A stretch of 64,000 nt of DNA from Palsa-948 sp964481195 (GTDB lineage: Bacteria > Bacteroidota > Bacteroidia > Palsa-948), in assembly GCA_964481195.1 (NCBI GenBank), contig CAYZTB010000009.1, forward strand, positions 1 to 64,000, in the 5' to 3' direction. The translations under genes were made by a program, and so were the position numbers. Below, one piece after another: positions 44,728-53,946 of this stretch (position 1 is the stretch's first letter; each line of letters begins with the position of its first letter). The notes below the pieces were generated by a model. It was not told the origin of the DNA, did no database searches, and saw only the letters and a list, made by a program, of their open reading frames with translations.

Positions 44728-47700
44728 TTATCGCAGCAAGGAAATATTTCCTTTCATGGAAATGCGAGTGCCATCAACTAAATCAGCAGTAAGGAAATAG
44801 GAATATACTTCGGTGCCACCCATTTGCTTTCCAAAAATCATTCCGTTGTAAGCCCCATCCCATTTAAATCCAATATCTGAAGTTTCAAAAACCTGTTCTC
44901 CCCATCGATTGAATAAGGCTAAATGAAAATTTTCTATGCAGGCAGGCAGTAAATAATACACTTGAAGTTCATCATTTTCTCCATCGCCATTTGGAGAGAA
45001 TGCGTTTGGCAGGTATAATGTTCCTGCATTGGAACATTGATCAACCACTACAGTTACGCAAGCAGTGTCAATACAATTACTAGCATTTGTTACTGTAACA
45101 CAGTATTGAGTTGTATTATTTGGAGATACTGTTATGGTAGCGCCATTACCACCGTTCGACCATTGATACGTGCCACCGCCACCAGCAGTTAAGTTTACGC
45201 TTTGTCCTTGTACAATGGTAGCGCCAGAACTTACAGTTGCAATTGGGTTAGCGGCTAAAAAAGTTGTAAACGATGCCGTGGCTGTACATTGCCCTATGGC
45301 TACTAAAACTGAATAGGTGCCAGGCACAGTAGGATTAATACTTGCTGTTGTAGCGCCTGTATTCCAAACATATGTAGCGCCAGCGGGAGATGCAGAAAGT
45401 GTTGCAGCTTGTCCCTGACAAATATTTGTACCTGATACTATAGCTGTTGGAGGCGGAGAGACTAACACCGTAACTGTTCCTGTATCATTGCAAGATCCAG
45501 AAGAAGTTACCACCGAGTAGCTGGTAGTAGTAGAAGGAGTTACAGTAGTTGCTGAAGTTGTAGCACCATTACTCCAAACATATCCATTGCCGCCAGATGC
45601 ATTTAGAGATGCCGTTTCACCAGCACAAATTGTTACATTATTAGAAACTATTATGATTGGCGATGGATTAACTGTAACGGAAACAGAGTCGGTATCGGAA
45701 CAAGCTCCTGCGCCAGCTACGATAGTAAATGTTGTATTAACAGGAGGAGAAACAGTAATTGCAGATGTGGTAGCGCCATTGCTCCAGGAATATACAGAAC
45801 TTCCAGTGGCAGATAGCTGTGTAGATTGTCCTGCACAAATTGTTGTGTTTTGTGAAACAGTAACAGAAGCCTGACTAACAACAGTAACTGTTACAGGTAA
45901 AGTATCTGAACACGATCCAGCATATCCAATGACAGAATAGGTGGTTGAAGTTGCGGGAGAAACTGAAATTGATGCAGCAGTAGCCCCCGTACTCCATAAA
46001 TAAGTATTGCCACCAGACGGGGAGACCAACGCAGTAAGTGTTGATGTTTCTCCAATGCAAATTATTGTATTGCCAGAAACCGTAGTTGATAAAGTTGGCA
46101 ATGCATTAACGGTAACCGTAGCAGTATCAAAACAAGAGCCGCTAAAAGCAGTAACCGTATATGTAGTTATTGAAGATGGAGCAGGGGTAATTACAATTGT
46201 AGCGCTGGATGCTCCTATATTCCATACATAATTGGTTCCACCGGATGCAGTTAGAGTAGAAGATGTTCCACCACATAGCGTAGTATTTCCAGAAACGGAT
46301 GCAGTAATATTTGCGCCCACATTTATGGTTAACGTATCATCGTCCGAACAGGAACCTGAAAAAGCTATGACTGTATAGGAGGTGTTAGTAGCAGGAGTTA
46401 CAACGATGGAAGAAGTGGTTGCAGAGTTGGACCATAAATAAGTTGTTCCGCCAGATGCAGTAAGTGTAGCACTTCCTCCAGTACAAATATTTGTAGGGCC
46501 ATTAATAGTTGCGGTAATGTTATTTGAAATTGTAACAGTTACACTTTGTGTATCTGAACAACTTCCCGAATAAGCTACCACAGAATAGGTGGTTGTACTT
46601 GATGGAGTAACAACAATGGAAGAAGTTGATTGTCCAGATGACCAGGAATAGGAACTTCCGTTGGAAGCAGTTAAGGTAGCCGCATCGCCAGAACAAATAG
46701 TGGTGTTTGGTGAAACAGCGGCAGTAATTCCGGGAGTAACATTTACGGTAATGCTGGTGGTGCCAGTACAACTTCCACTTCCTACATTAATTGTGTAAGT
46801 TGAAGTAGTTGTTGGAGAAACTATAATGGATGATGTGGTTGCCCCTGTAGACCAAGAATATGTATTGCCTCCAGAAGCTACAAGCGAAGAATTACCTCCT
46901 GCACAAATCGTATTGTTTCCTGTAATCGTAGGATTGATAGAGGAAATTACTGTCACAACTACAGTGGCAGTGCCGGGACCGCAGGGAGTTCCTACGGTTA
47001 CAACATAGGTTGTAGTTGAAGCTGGTGATGCAACAGGATTTGAAATGTTTGCATAACTTAATCCAGTAGCCGGTGACCATGAGTAAGAACTTCCTGCTGA
47101 TGAAGTAAGAGTGGTATTCCCTCCTGTACAAATTGTTGTATTGGGCGATGCAGAAACTGCAGGTGAATTTGTTGCAGTTACTAAAACCGGTTGATGATAA
47201 GTTCCCGGGCAAGTTGCAACGTAAAAAGTGTAAGTACCTGCAGTAGCAATTACCGAAGTTGTTAGTGTGCCTCCAGTTCCAATTACATTACCTGCAACAC
47301 TTGCATCGTACCAAGAAATTATAGCACCTCCAGGAGTTCCACCTAACGTAGCAGTAAGCGTTGCAGCTTGTCCAGCACAAATAGTAACGTTTGGTGCGTT
47401 GATAACGAAATTTGTTACGGTGGTTGTGCTAGTACCTACGCCACCTGCCGTTGCACCGTTTGGAGGGAATTCTGTAAGACTAGTGGAGTTGGTAACTCCA
47501 TTTACTCCAGGATTTACGGTTGTTGCGGGTGCTCCATTAGAAACATCAACATGTCCACCACCTCCGCCTCCTCCAGGTCCCTGCGCTTGTGAATCGTTTA
47601 GCGTAAATGTTTGATCACCGCCCTTGCCTCCATTGGCACTTATTGAAATTCCAGTTATTGCTCCTACAGAATTAACTACTACGGTGCCACCGGCACCACC

Positions 47701-49002
47701 ACCACCAGCACCGTCCTTATACTGATTACTGATGTTAGCAGACTTTGCGTTTCCTCCGGCATTTCCATTGGAAATTAATTGTCCGGTCCCTGATACTGCT
47801 CCATAGTTCATTAGGTATATTAACCCACCCCCACCCGATCCTTCGCCACCACAATTATCATTCTGATCTCCGGCACCACCACCGCCACCTAAAAATAATT
47901 TTCCACTGCTGTAATCTACAGGTCTTCCTCCATAACCACCAATTGGCTGCCGGAACTGTCCGCCCCAAACTCCATTGCCGGGTCCTTGTGTGGTAGCGTT
48001 GCCGTTGCTTGCCGACCACGAATATCCCCCTTGTCCGCCACCTGATGAAGTTTGAGTAGCAAAGCCAGCGTATTGAAGGTTCCACGCGTTGGCATATCCG
48101 GCAACCGAAATATCTGGCATTCCATGACCATTCCATAATGCAGGGTTTCCTCCATTGGCACCACCACCGCCACCACCATTGTGAATGTTGCCACCCCCAC
48201 CACCATTTCCAGGGGCACCGCGCATATACATTCCTCCATATGCGTTGTAATCTGTTTTGTATCCTGCAATGCCTTCTCCTTTTTCTGAACCATCCTGATT
48301 AAGGGTAGAGGCAGAAAAATATAAGTTCATAATTTGAGTGGTGTTGTCTAATATCTGACCTCCGCGAAATCCAGTGCCAGTAGTATTGATCGAGCCATTG
48401 ATCACACTATTAGTTTCAACTTCAATTGCACATACGCCACCAACAGTAGAGTTCCATGCAGGGCAGGTAATGGATGCGCCTGCATTAATTGTTAAAGAGG
48501 AATATCGTTGAACACGAATGATTTGTGTTTTTCCTGTAGCAGTATAAGAGTATGTAAGAGGGCAATCTAATTCAATGCTTGTTCCATTTGGAACTGATTT
48601 TACTCCTGCAAATTCCCAATTACCACAATTGTTGTATGCAGTAACAGATCCCCAAGAACTATCTGTTGGAATTCCAATTCCTAATGGAGGATTGGGCCAA
48701 CTTCCATCGCTTGGTGTTCCATCTATGCTAGCTCCTTGCATTTGAATAATCATAATTAAATCTCCGGGAGCAAGGTTTCCGGGAAATCTTGCATTTGCAT
48801 TTAACGCGCTTGCAGCAACAGTAATAGTTGTTGCGCCAGATGCAGCATTTGCATTTAAGGAAGTATATTCATTTACTATGTTATTCGCAGTGGTAACTAA
48901 CTTAACCCCATGTTTACTTCGCTGAGCAAACAAATTTGCTTTGCTTCCTAATAAATAAGAAAGACAAACAAAAAGCAAAAATTTATTTCGAAGTGAATTC
49001 AT
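44728..49002 (-). CDS. Giant T9SS type B protein, glycine-rich domain and Ig-like repeats
   Basis: A 1424-residue secreted protein. Signal peptide to about residue 26 (LLGSKANLFAQ). Residues about 30-220 form an unassigned beta-rich domain. Residues about 225-480 are extremely Gly/Asn-rich (GGGGGNIHNGGGGGGANGG), a beta-helix/adhesin-like stretch. About 11 Ig/PKD-like repeats of ~75-80 residues follow (core TICAGETASLNASGGNGYVW then WSNGATTSATTVTPSTTTSY). The C-terminal ~100 residues are a CHU_C type B sorting domain (YLPNAFSPNGDGENDELQVY...RWGEQVFE...WDGAYNG). Likely a cell-surface adhesin moved by T9SS. The Ig-like repeats are similar to those before the sorting domain of the gene at 47. Confidence 0.9.
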   Translation of the reverse strand: MNSLRNKFLLFVCLSYLLGSKANLFAQRSKHGVKLVTTANNIVNEYTSLNANAASGATTITVAASALNANARFPGNLAPGDLIMIIQMQGASIDGTPSDGSWPNPPLGIGIPTDSSWGSVTAYNNCGNWEFAGVKSVPNGTSIELDCPLTYSYTATGKTQIIRVQRYSSLTINAGASITCPAWNSTVGGVCAIEVETNSVINGSINTTGTGFRGGQILDNTTQIMNLYFSASTLNQDGSEKGEGIAGYKTDYNAYGGMYMRGAPGNGGGGGNIHNGGGGGGANGGNPALWNGHGMPDISVAGYANAWNLQYAGFATQTSSGGGQGGYSWSASNGNATTQGPGNGVWGGQFRQPIGGYGGRPVDYSSGKLFLGGGGGAGDQNDNCGGEGSGGGGLIYLMNYGAVSGTGQLISNGNAGGNAKSANISNQYKDGAGGGGAGGTVVVNSVGAITGISISANGGKGGDQTFTLNDSQAQGPGGGGGGGHVDVSNGAPATTVNPGVNGVTNSTSLTEFPPNGATAGGVGTSTTTVTNFVINAPNVTICAGQAATLTATLGGTPGGAIISWYDASVAGNVIGTGGTLTTSVIATAGTYTFYVATCPGTYHQPVLVTATNSPAVSASPNTTICTGGNTTLTSSAGSSYSWSPATGLSYANISNPVASPASTTTYVVTVGTPCGPGTATVVVTVISSINPTITGNNTICAGGNSSLVASGGNTYSWSTGATTSSIIVSPTTTSTYTINVGSGSCTGTTSITVNVTPGITAAVSPNTTICSGDAATLTASNGSSYSWSSGQSTSSIVVTPSSTTTYSVVAYSGSCSDTQSVTVTISNNITATINGPTNICTGGSATLTASGGTTYLWSNSATTSSIVVTPATNTSYTVIAFSGSCSDDDTLTINVGANITASVSGNTTLCGGTSSTLTASGGTNYVWNIGASSATIVITPAPSSITTYTVTAFSGSCFDTATVTVNALPTLSTTVSGNTIICIGETSTLTALVSPSGGNTYLWSTGATAASISVSPATSTTYSVIGYAGSCSDTLPVTVTVVSQASVTVSQNTTICAGQSTQLSATGSSVYSWSNGATTSAITVSPPVNTTFTIVAGAGACSDTDSVSVTVNPSPIIIVSNNVTICAGETASLNASGGNGYVWSNGATTSATTVTPSTTTSYSVVTSSGSCNDTGTVTVLVSPPPTAIVSGTNICQGQAATLSASPAGATYVWNTGATTASINPTVPGTYSVLVAIGQCTATASFTTFLAANPIATVSSGATIVQGQSVNLTAGGGGTYQWSNGGNGATITVSPNNTTQYCVTVTNASNCIDTACVTVVVDQCSNAGTLYLPNAFSPNGDGENDELQVYYLLPACIENFHLALFNRWGEQVFETSDIGFKWDGAYNGMIFGKQMGGTEVYSYFLTADLVDGTRISMKGNISLLR

Positions 49003-49125
49003 TTAAATTTAAACTTAGGCAAATTAAGTAATAATAAAGGAAATTAGGAAATTCATCAATTACCTTATTATACAGGTAAGATGCAAAATAGAAGGGATAA
49101 GTTGCAGCAAGAAAAGCCAAAAAAC

Positions 49126-50523
49126 CTAATAACCAAGCGTTTTTAGCATCGATTTGTAGGTTTGCTCTTTAGCAAACAGCTTAGTAGTGACATCCCCGTT
49201 TTCATTTCTATCAATTAAAACGTGTTTGGGCGATGGTATCAAACAATGTTGTATGCCTCCATATCCTGCAATGGATTCCTGATAAGCACCGGTATGAAAA
49301 AAACCTATATAAAGCGGACCTTCTGTTGCATTTCCAATTTTTGGTAAAAACACTTGTTCGGAATGTGCCTCTGTATTGTAATAGTCTAATCCATCGCAGG
49401 TCATGCCACCCAAATTTACTCTATGACTTTCTTTTTCCCAATGATTCACAGCAAGTAAAATAAATTTTTGTCCAATCGCCCAAGTGTCTGGTAACGTGGT
49501 AATGAATGAAGAGTCTATCATGTACCAAAGTTCTCTGTCGTTTTGTTGCTTTTGATCGCAAACCGAATAGAGGGCAGCCCCGCTTTCGCCAACGGTAAAT
49601 GAACCAAACTCAGTAAAAATGTTTGGCTCTTTAATTTTATTTTGCTTGCAGAAAGTTTTTATCTGCGAAACTATTTCTTCAATAATGTATTCGTAGTCGT
49701 ATTCAAAACCTAGCGAAGTGCGAATAGGGAGTCCGCCTCCAATGTTTAAGGAATCTAATTCCGGACAAATTCTTTTTAACTCAGCATAAACGTTTAGGCA
49801 TTTAGCAAGTTCCGTCCAATAATAAATAGTGTCTTTAATGCCGGCACTCACAAAAAAGTGAAGCATTTTTAGCTCTAGCTTTTTATTCTTCTTGATTCTA
49901 GCTTTGTAAAAGGGAACAATTTCTTTGTAACGGATTCCTAGTCTGGAAGTGTAATAATCATAAGTTGGTTCTTCTTCAGATGCAATTCGAATGCCGAGTT
50001 TACATTTTCCTTTTACGTAGCGCTTGTAATATTCCAGTTCGTTTTTGTTGTCTAAAATTGGAATTACATTTTTGTATCCGTTATTGATAAGTTCAACAAT
50101 AAATTGCGGGTAGGGCTTGCGCTTGTACCCGTTACAAATCACGAAAGTGTTCTTATCAATTTTCCCTTGTCTGTATAGTTCTTTAATAATTGGAATGTCA
50201 AATGCCGAAGATGTTTCTAGGTGCGAACCATTTTTAATAGCCTCGTCCATAACAAAAGAAAAATGAGAGCTCTTGGTGCAATAACAATAAGTATAATTAC
50301 CTTTGTAATCGGCTTTAGCCATAGCAACATTAAAAAGTTTTTTTGCTTTTTGAATTTGTTGTCCGATCTTTGGAATGTATGTTATTTTGAGAGGTGTGCC
50401 GTATTGTTTGATGATATCCATTAATGGAACATCGTTAAAATGTAATTCGCCATCAACAACATTAAATCCTTCTTGAGGAAAATGGAATGTTTGCTGAATT
50501 AAATCGCGATATTTATTTTTCAT
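49126..50523 (-). CDS. speA: Arginine decarboxylase, PLP fold type III
   Basis: A 465-residue enzyme that makes agmatine from arginine. The alanine-racemase-like barrel has the PLP Lys in YCYCTKSSHFSF and the phosphate-binding NIGGGLPIRT. The C-terminal part has GSFTVGESGAALYSV and GGMTCDGLDYYNTEA with the catalytic-type CDG. The sequence fits the shorter Bacteroidota arginine decarboxylase rather than the long biosynthetic SpeA of enterobacteria; diaminopimelate decarboxylase is the nearest alternative. ATG 50523 (MKNKYRDLI) is used instead of a TTG at 50538. It is divergent from the arginase gene. Confidence 0.85.
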   Translation of the reverse strand: MKNKYRDLIQQTFHFPQEGFNVVDGELHFNDVPLMDIIKQYGTPLKITYIPKIGQQIQKAKKLFNVAMAKADYKGNYTYCYCTKSSHFSFVMDEAIKNGSHLETSSAFDIPIIKELYRQGKIDKNTFVICNGYKRKPYPQFIVELINNGYKNVIPILDNKNELEYYKRYVKGKCKLGIRIASEEEPTYDYYTSRLGIRYKEIVPFYKARIKKNKKLELKMLHFFVSAGIKDTIYYWTELAKCLNVYAELKRICPELDSLNIGGGLPIRTSLGFEYDYEYIIEEIVSQIKTFCKQNKIKEPNIFTEFGSFTVGESGAALYSVCDQKQQNDRELWYMIDSSFITTLPDTWAIGQKFILLAVNHWEKESHRVNLGGMTCDGLDYYNTEAHSEQVFLPKIGNATEGPLYIGFFHTGAYQESIAGYGGIQHCLIPSPKHVLIDRNENGDVTTKLFAKEQTYKSMLKTLGY

Positions 50524-50581
50524 AGAAGTACAATACAAGATTAATGTGCGCTAAGTTGGGAATAATTTGTGAAAGTAAGTG

Positions 50582-50613
50582 ACTTACATGTGATTTTTTT
50601 TGACAATGTAAGT
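50582..50613. promoter_or_regulatory. Inverted repeat between speA and arginase genes
   Basis: ACTTACAT (50582-50589) and ATGTAAGT (50606-50613) are exact inverted copies 16 nt apart in the 122-bp divergent intergenic region. A dimeric regulator of both arginine genes could bind here. No known box is recognised. Confidence 0.4.
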
Positions 50614-50645
50614 GAGTTGGATTTTGTTAAATAATAAGTTAGAAC

Positions 50646-51599
50646 ATGAAAAAGATTAAAATCATTGAAGTTAAGTCCGAGCTTGGGGCCGGAACCCGCG
50701 GGGCGGGCATGGGGGTAGATGCCGTACGTGTAGCTGCGCTAGATTTTGGCAGTTCTTTTTTTAGAAGAAATGAATCGGTAGAAGTGCCCAATGATAATAA
50801 GCTATTGATGGAGCCGGTAAGCAACGATTATGCTAAACGTATTAAAAGTGTTTTTTCTTTTAGCGAACGATTGGCTAATCAGGTTTGTGCGTTTAGCAAA
50901 GAAGAAGGAGTAGTGCCTATTGTCATTGCAGGCGATCATTCCTCTGCGATAGGTGTCGCATCGGGCATTAAGATGGCACATCCCGATAAAAGATTAGGTA
51001 TTATTTGGATTGATGCTCATGCAGACCTTCATTCGCCTTTTACTTCCCCTTCGGGAAATATGCATGGCATGCCCATTGCTGCAATTATTGACGAGGATAA
51101 TTTGGAAAACCAAATCAACAAACCCAATGAAGAAACTATTGAATATTGGAATAAGATAAAGAACATTGGAGGGATTCATCCAAAGGTTCATCCAAAAGAT
51201 ATTGTAATGGTTTCGGTGCGGGACTTTGAAAGACAGGAAGAATATTTGTTGAAAAAACACAACATCAAAACCATATCGGTCAATGAAATTCGTAACCGAG
51301 GCGTAGAGCGCGTTGCAGCATTAATGTTAAGCACGCTAGATAGTTGTGATATTATTTATATCTCGTTTGATGTAGATAGTATGGACCCTTCCATATCCCG
51401 AGGTACAGGCACCCCCGTACCCGATGGACTCACAGAAAAAGAAGCAGGTAATCTCATTTACTACTTAATGCGTAGCCGAAAAATTTGCTGCCTTGAAATG
51501 GTGGAGATTAACCCAACGCTTGATAAAGAAAACAGAATGGCAGAAAATGCTTTTGAAATTTTACTAAAAGCAACCAATCAATTGATAAATGATTTTTAA
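50646..51599 (+). CDS. Arginase-family ureohydrolase
   Basis: A 317-residue binuclear Mn enzyme. Metal motifs: VIAGDHSSAIG, IDAHADLHSP and ISFDVDSMDPS, with the arginase-like N-terminus VKSELGAGTRGAGMGVDAV and GTPVPDGLTEKEAG. The closest fit is arginase (rocF), giving ornithine and urea; agmatinase or another ureohydrolase is possible since arginine decarboxylase is next door. It is followed 19 bp later by argS, so arginine use and arginine charging are co-transcribed. Confidence 0.87.
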   Translation: MKKIKIIEVKSELGAGTRGAGMGVDAVRVAALDFGSSFFRRNESVEVPNDNKLLMEPVSNDYAKRIKSVFSFSERLANQVCAFSKEEGVVPIVIAGDHSSAIGVASGIKMAHPDKRLGIIWIDAHADLHSPFTSPSGNMHGMPIAAIIDEDNLENQINKPNEETIEYWNKIKNIGGIHPKVHPKDIVMVSVRDFERQEEYLLKKHNIKTISVNEIRNRGVERVAALMLSTLDSCDIIYISFDVDSMDPSISRGTGTPVPDGLTEKEAGNLIYYLMRSRKICCLEMVEINPTLDKENRMAENAFEILLKATNQLINDF

Positions 51600-51618
51600 T
51601 TTTTGTTTAATTTAGATT

Positions 51619-53442
51619 ATGAATATTCAGGAAATAGTAGCAGGTAAAGTTGTTGAGGCGATTCACAGACTATACGGACAAGCTTTACAGCCTGAGCAGA
51701 TTACATTTAATAAAACCAAGCCCGAGTTTGAGGGCGATATTACTTTGCTAGTATTTCCACTTACCAAAGCATCTAAAAAATCACCCGAAGAAACGGCAAA
51801 TGCCATAGGAGATTTTTTGAAAGAGCACCTTGCTGAAGTGGCTGCATTTAATGTGGTGAAAGGATTTCTAAATTTGGTTATTCTGGATTCCTATTGGGTA
51901 GATTATTTGGCTGTAGCAAATCCTAATTCCCAAATCCTAATTCCCAATTCCGAAACTGTAATGGTTGAATTTTCATCTCCCAATACAAACAAGCCTTTGC
52001 ATTTAGGACATGTGCGTAATAATTTATTGGGTATGGCAGTTTCTAATATTTTAAAAGCTGCAGGAAAAAAAGTAATTCGAGTAAATCTAGTTAATGATCG
52101 TGGAATACATATTTGTAAGTCAATGCTAGCTTGGCAAAAATGGGGCAATGGCGAAACGCCAGAATCAAGTGGTATGAAAGGTGATCACTTGGTTGGGAAG
52201 TATTATGTAGAGTACGATAAAGAATTGAAAAAAGAAAAGGCGGTTCACCCCAACCCTCCCGATGGGAGGGAGGTTGAGCATGCAGGCGCTCCCCCTTTGG
52301 GGGAGTTGGAGGGGGCTGTACAGGAAATGCTTCGCAAATGGGAATCTGGAGATTCTGAAACTCTCGCCCTCTGGAAAAAGATGAACGGCTGGGTATATGA
52401 TGGCTTTGCTAAAACATATAAAGAGCTTGGAGTAGAATTTGAAAAAACTTATTACGAGTCGGAGACTTATTTGCTCGGTAAAAAAATAGTGGATGAAGGA
52501 TTAAGTAAGGGTGTATTTTTTAAGAAGGAGGATGGTTCAATCTGGATAGACCTTACCAAAGATGGGCTGGACGAAAAGCTGTTGCTTCGTTCGGATGGCA
52601 CTTCGGTTTATATGACGCAGGATTTAGGTACCGCTGTTGAACGCATGAAAGAGTTCAATGTAAATAAAATGATTTATGTAGTAGGAAACGAGCAGGACTA
52701 CCATTTTAAAGTTTTATTCCACATTATTAAAAAATTATCAGCTGCCGGAATAATTGGCTCTGGCTCTTCCTCCTTTGGGGGAAGCGGGGATGGAGGTGGC
52801 TTCTTTCACCTTTCCTACGGCATGGTGGATCTTCCATCGGGTAAAATGAAATCGCGCGAAGGGACGGTGGTAGATGCTGATGAGTTGATGGAAGACATGG
52901 TTAAAAATGCAATGGAAACAACAAAGGAATTGGGCAAGACCGAAGGAATGAGTACTGAAGAAGCAGATGCGCTGTACAAAAATATTGGTATGGGAGCGTT
53001 AAAATATTTCATCCTTAAGGTAGATGCAAAAAAGAGAATGCTCTTTGATCCTAAAGAGTCCATTGATTTTAATGGCAACACAGGTCCATTTTTACAATAC
53101 ACCTATGCGCGTATAAAATCTATTTTAAGAAAAGCAGAAGAGTTCAAAAGCGAAAAGAAACCCCCAACTGTTATTCTTCCAAGTGAAAAAAATATAATTC
53201 GTCTTTTACATGATTTACCTAAAGCAATATCTGAAGCAGCTGAAACGTATAACCCGGGTCACATAGCTAATTACACGTTCGACTTAGCAAAAGCATACAA
53301 TCATTTTTATCATGAAGTGCCCATTCTTAAAGCGGAAAATTCAGTTGAGAAAAGTTTCAGACTAAAGTTGTCACAAAAAACGGCTGAAACCATAAAGCTA
53401 TGTTTGGCTTTACTTGGAATAAATGTTTCGGAAAGAATGTAA
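51619..53442 (+). CDS. argS: Arginyl-tRNA synthetase
   Basis: A 607-residue class I synthetase. The catalytic motifs HLGH (residues about 128-131, NTNKPLHLGHVRNN) and GKMKSREG (KMSK position, about 407-412) are present, with LLRSDGTSVYMTQDLGTA and the C-terminal anticodon domain (NGNTGPFLQYTYARIKSILR). Three segments do not look native. Residues about 97-112 are encoded by a 14-bp tandem repeat; about 208-235 and 378-394 are encoded by GC-rich palindromic elements in place of normal charged helix or loop sequence. All keep the frame, so the gene is expected to be functional. Confidence 0.95.
   Translation: MNIQEIVAGKVVEAIHRLYGQALQPEQITFNKTKPEFEGDITLLVFPLTKASKKSPEETANAIGDFLKEHLAEVAAFNVVKGFLNLVILDSYWVDYLAVANPNSQILIPNSETVMVEFSSPNTNKPLHLGHVRNNLLGMAVSNILKAAGKKVIRVNLVNDRGIHICKSMLAWQKWGNGETPESSGMKGDHLVGKYYVEYDKELKKEKAVHPNPPDGREVEHAGAPPLGELEGAVQEMLRKWESGDSETLALWKKMNGWVYDGFAKTYKELGVEFEKTYYESETYLLGKKIVDEGLSKGVFFKKEDGSIWIDLTKDGLDEKLLLRSDGTSVYMTQDLGTAVERMKEFNVNKMIYVVGNEQDYHFKVLFHIIKKLSAAGIIGSGSSSFGGSGDGGGFFHLSYGMVDLPSGKMKSREGTVVDADELMEDMVKNAMETTKELGKTEGMSTEEADALYKNIGMGALKYFILKVDAKKRMLFDPKESIDFNGNTGPFLQYTYARIKSILRKAEEFKSEKKPPTVILPSEKNIIRLLHDLPKAISEAAETYNPGHIANYTFDLAKAYNHFYHEVPILKAENSVEKSFRLKLSQKTAETIKLCLALLGINVSERM
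51917..51951 (+). repeat. 14-bp tandem repeat inside argS
   Basis: CAAATCCTAATTCC occurs at 51917-51930 and 51931-51944, with a partial third unit (CAATTCC) at 51945-51951. It encodes the run NPNSQILIPNS shortly before the HLGH motif. Confidence 0.85.
52246..52317. repeat. GC-rich double palindromic element in frame inside argS
   Basis: Two perfect hairpins: CCCTCCC-gat-GGGAGGG (52254-52270) and CTCCCCC-ttt-GGGGGAG (52289-52305), each with 7-bp arms and a 3-nt loop. They encode HPNPPDGREVEHAGAPPLG and on. Composition is strongly unlike the flanking argS sequence. Confidence 0.8.
52764..52800. repeat. Palindromic element in frame inside argS (second)
   Basis: CTTCCTCC-ttt-GGGGGAAG (52766-52784): 8-bp arms with one G-T pair and a 3-nt loop, followed by a GGGGATGGAGG stretch. 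It encodes SGSSSFGGSGDGGG just before the segment HLSYGMVDLPSGKMKS. Confidence 0.7.
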
Positions 53443-53443
53443 A

Positions 53444-53466
53444 TGACGCAATTGAAAGGAGCGTCA
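53444..53466. terminator. Weak hairpin between argS and the convergent small secreted gene
   Basis: TGACGC (53444-53449) and GCGTCA (53461-53466) form a 6-bp hairpin with an 11-nt loop directly after the argS stop. T-runs are poor on both strands, so termination is uncertain. Confidence 0.35.
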
Positions 53467-53474
53467 GAAAATAA

Positions 53475-53927
53475 TTAGTCTTTTATTCCAATCAATAATA
53501 CAAAACAGCCCTTTTGGTTTGGCTCTGTAGCTGCCGGAATTTCAAACTCTATATAGTAAGTTCCTGTAGCAACGGGTTTGAAGTTAAAAACAAAATCTCC
53601 CTTTTTTCCACTCTCGTCAAAGTAAAGGAGCTTCTTGTCTTTTTTGCTTGGATGTTTGTCATAGATGACGATGCCAACTTCTTGAGGTAAGGCAGTTTTC
53701 CCAAAAACTAATTTGTAATCTTCGTCAGAGTACACTGTAAATTCTAATATTTCTTTTCGTGCTGTTTTGTTGTAATTAATTTCTTTCAATGCATACGCAT
53801 CGTAAGAGTATGGTTTTAAAAGTGGCATGCAGTTTTTTACAATTGGCTTTACTTTGCACTGAGCGGAAAGCACAGTAGTAAATAAGCTAAATATGCCAAG
53901 AAGAAAAGTAAATATAATTTTATGCAT
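53475..53927 (-). CDS. Small secreted protein, unknown family (copy B)
   Basis: A 150-residue protein with signal peptide (IIFTFLLGIFSLFTTVLSAQ) and mature start CKVKPIVKNCMP. Beta-rich (FTVYSDEDYKLVFGKTALPQ; TGTYYIEFEIP), ending GCFVLLIGIKD. It is a diverged copy of the gene at 30911-31354. It follows its lipoprotein partner by 19 bp on the same strand. Function unknown. Confidence 0.8.
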   Translation of the reverse strand: MHKIIFTFLLGIFSLFTTVLSAQCKVKPIVKNCMPLLKPYSYDAYALKEINYNKTARKEILEFTVYSDEDYKLVFGKTALPQEVGIVIYDKHPSKKDKKLLYFDESGKKGDFVFNFKPVATGTYYIEFEIPAATEPNQKGCFVLLIGIKD

Positions 53928-53946
53928 ATGCTGTTGCTTTTAATAT

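Noticed and set aside
47267..47614. Open frames on the plus strand opposite the glycine-rich giant
   Set aside because: They arise from the biased Gly/Ser/Thr codons of the minus-strand gene, which has a signal peptide, repeats and a sorting domain. The plus-strand frames have none.
50690..50722. GC-rich stretch near the start of the arginase-family gene as another inserted palindrome
   Set aside because: It encodes the native arginase-family N-terminal motif (ELGAGTRGAGMGVDAV), so it is not an insertion.
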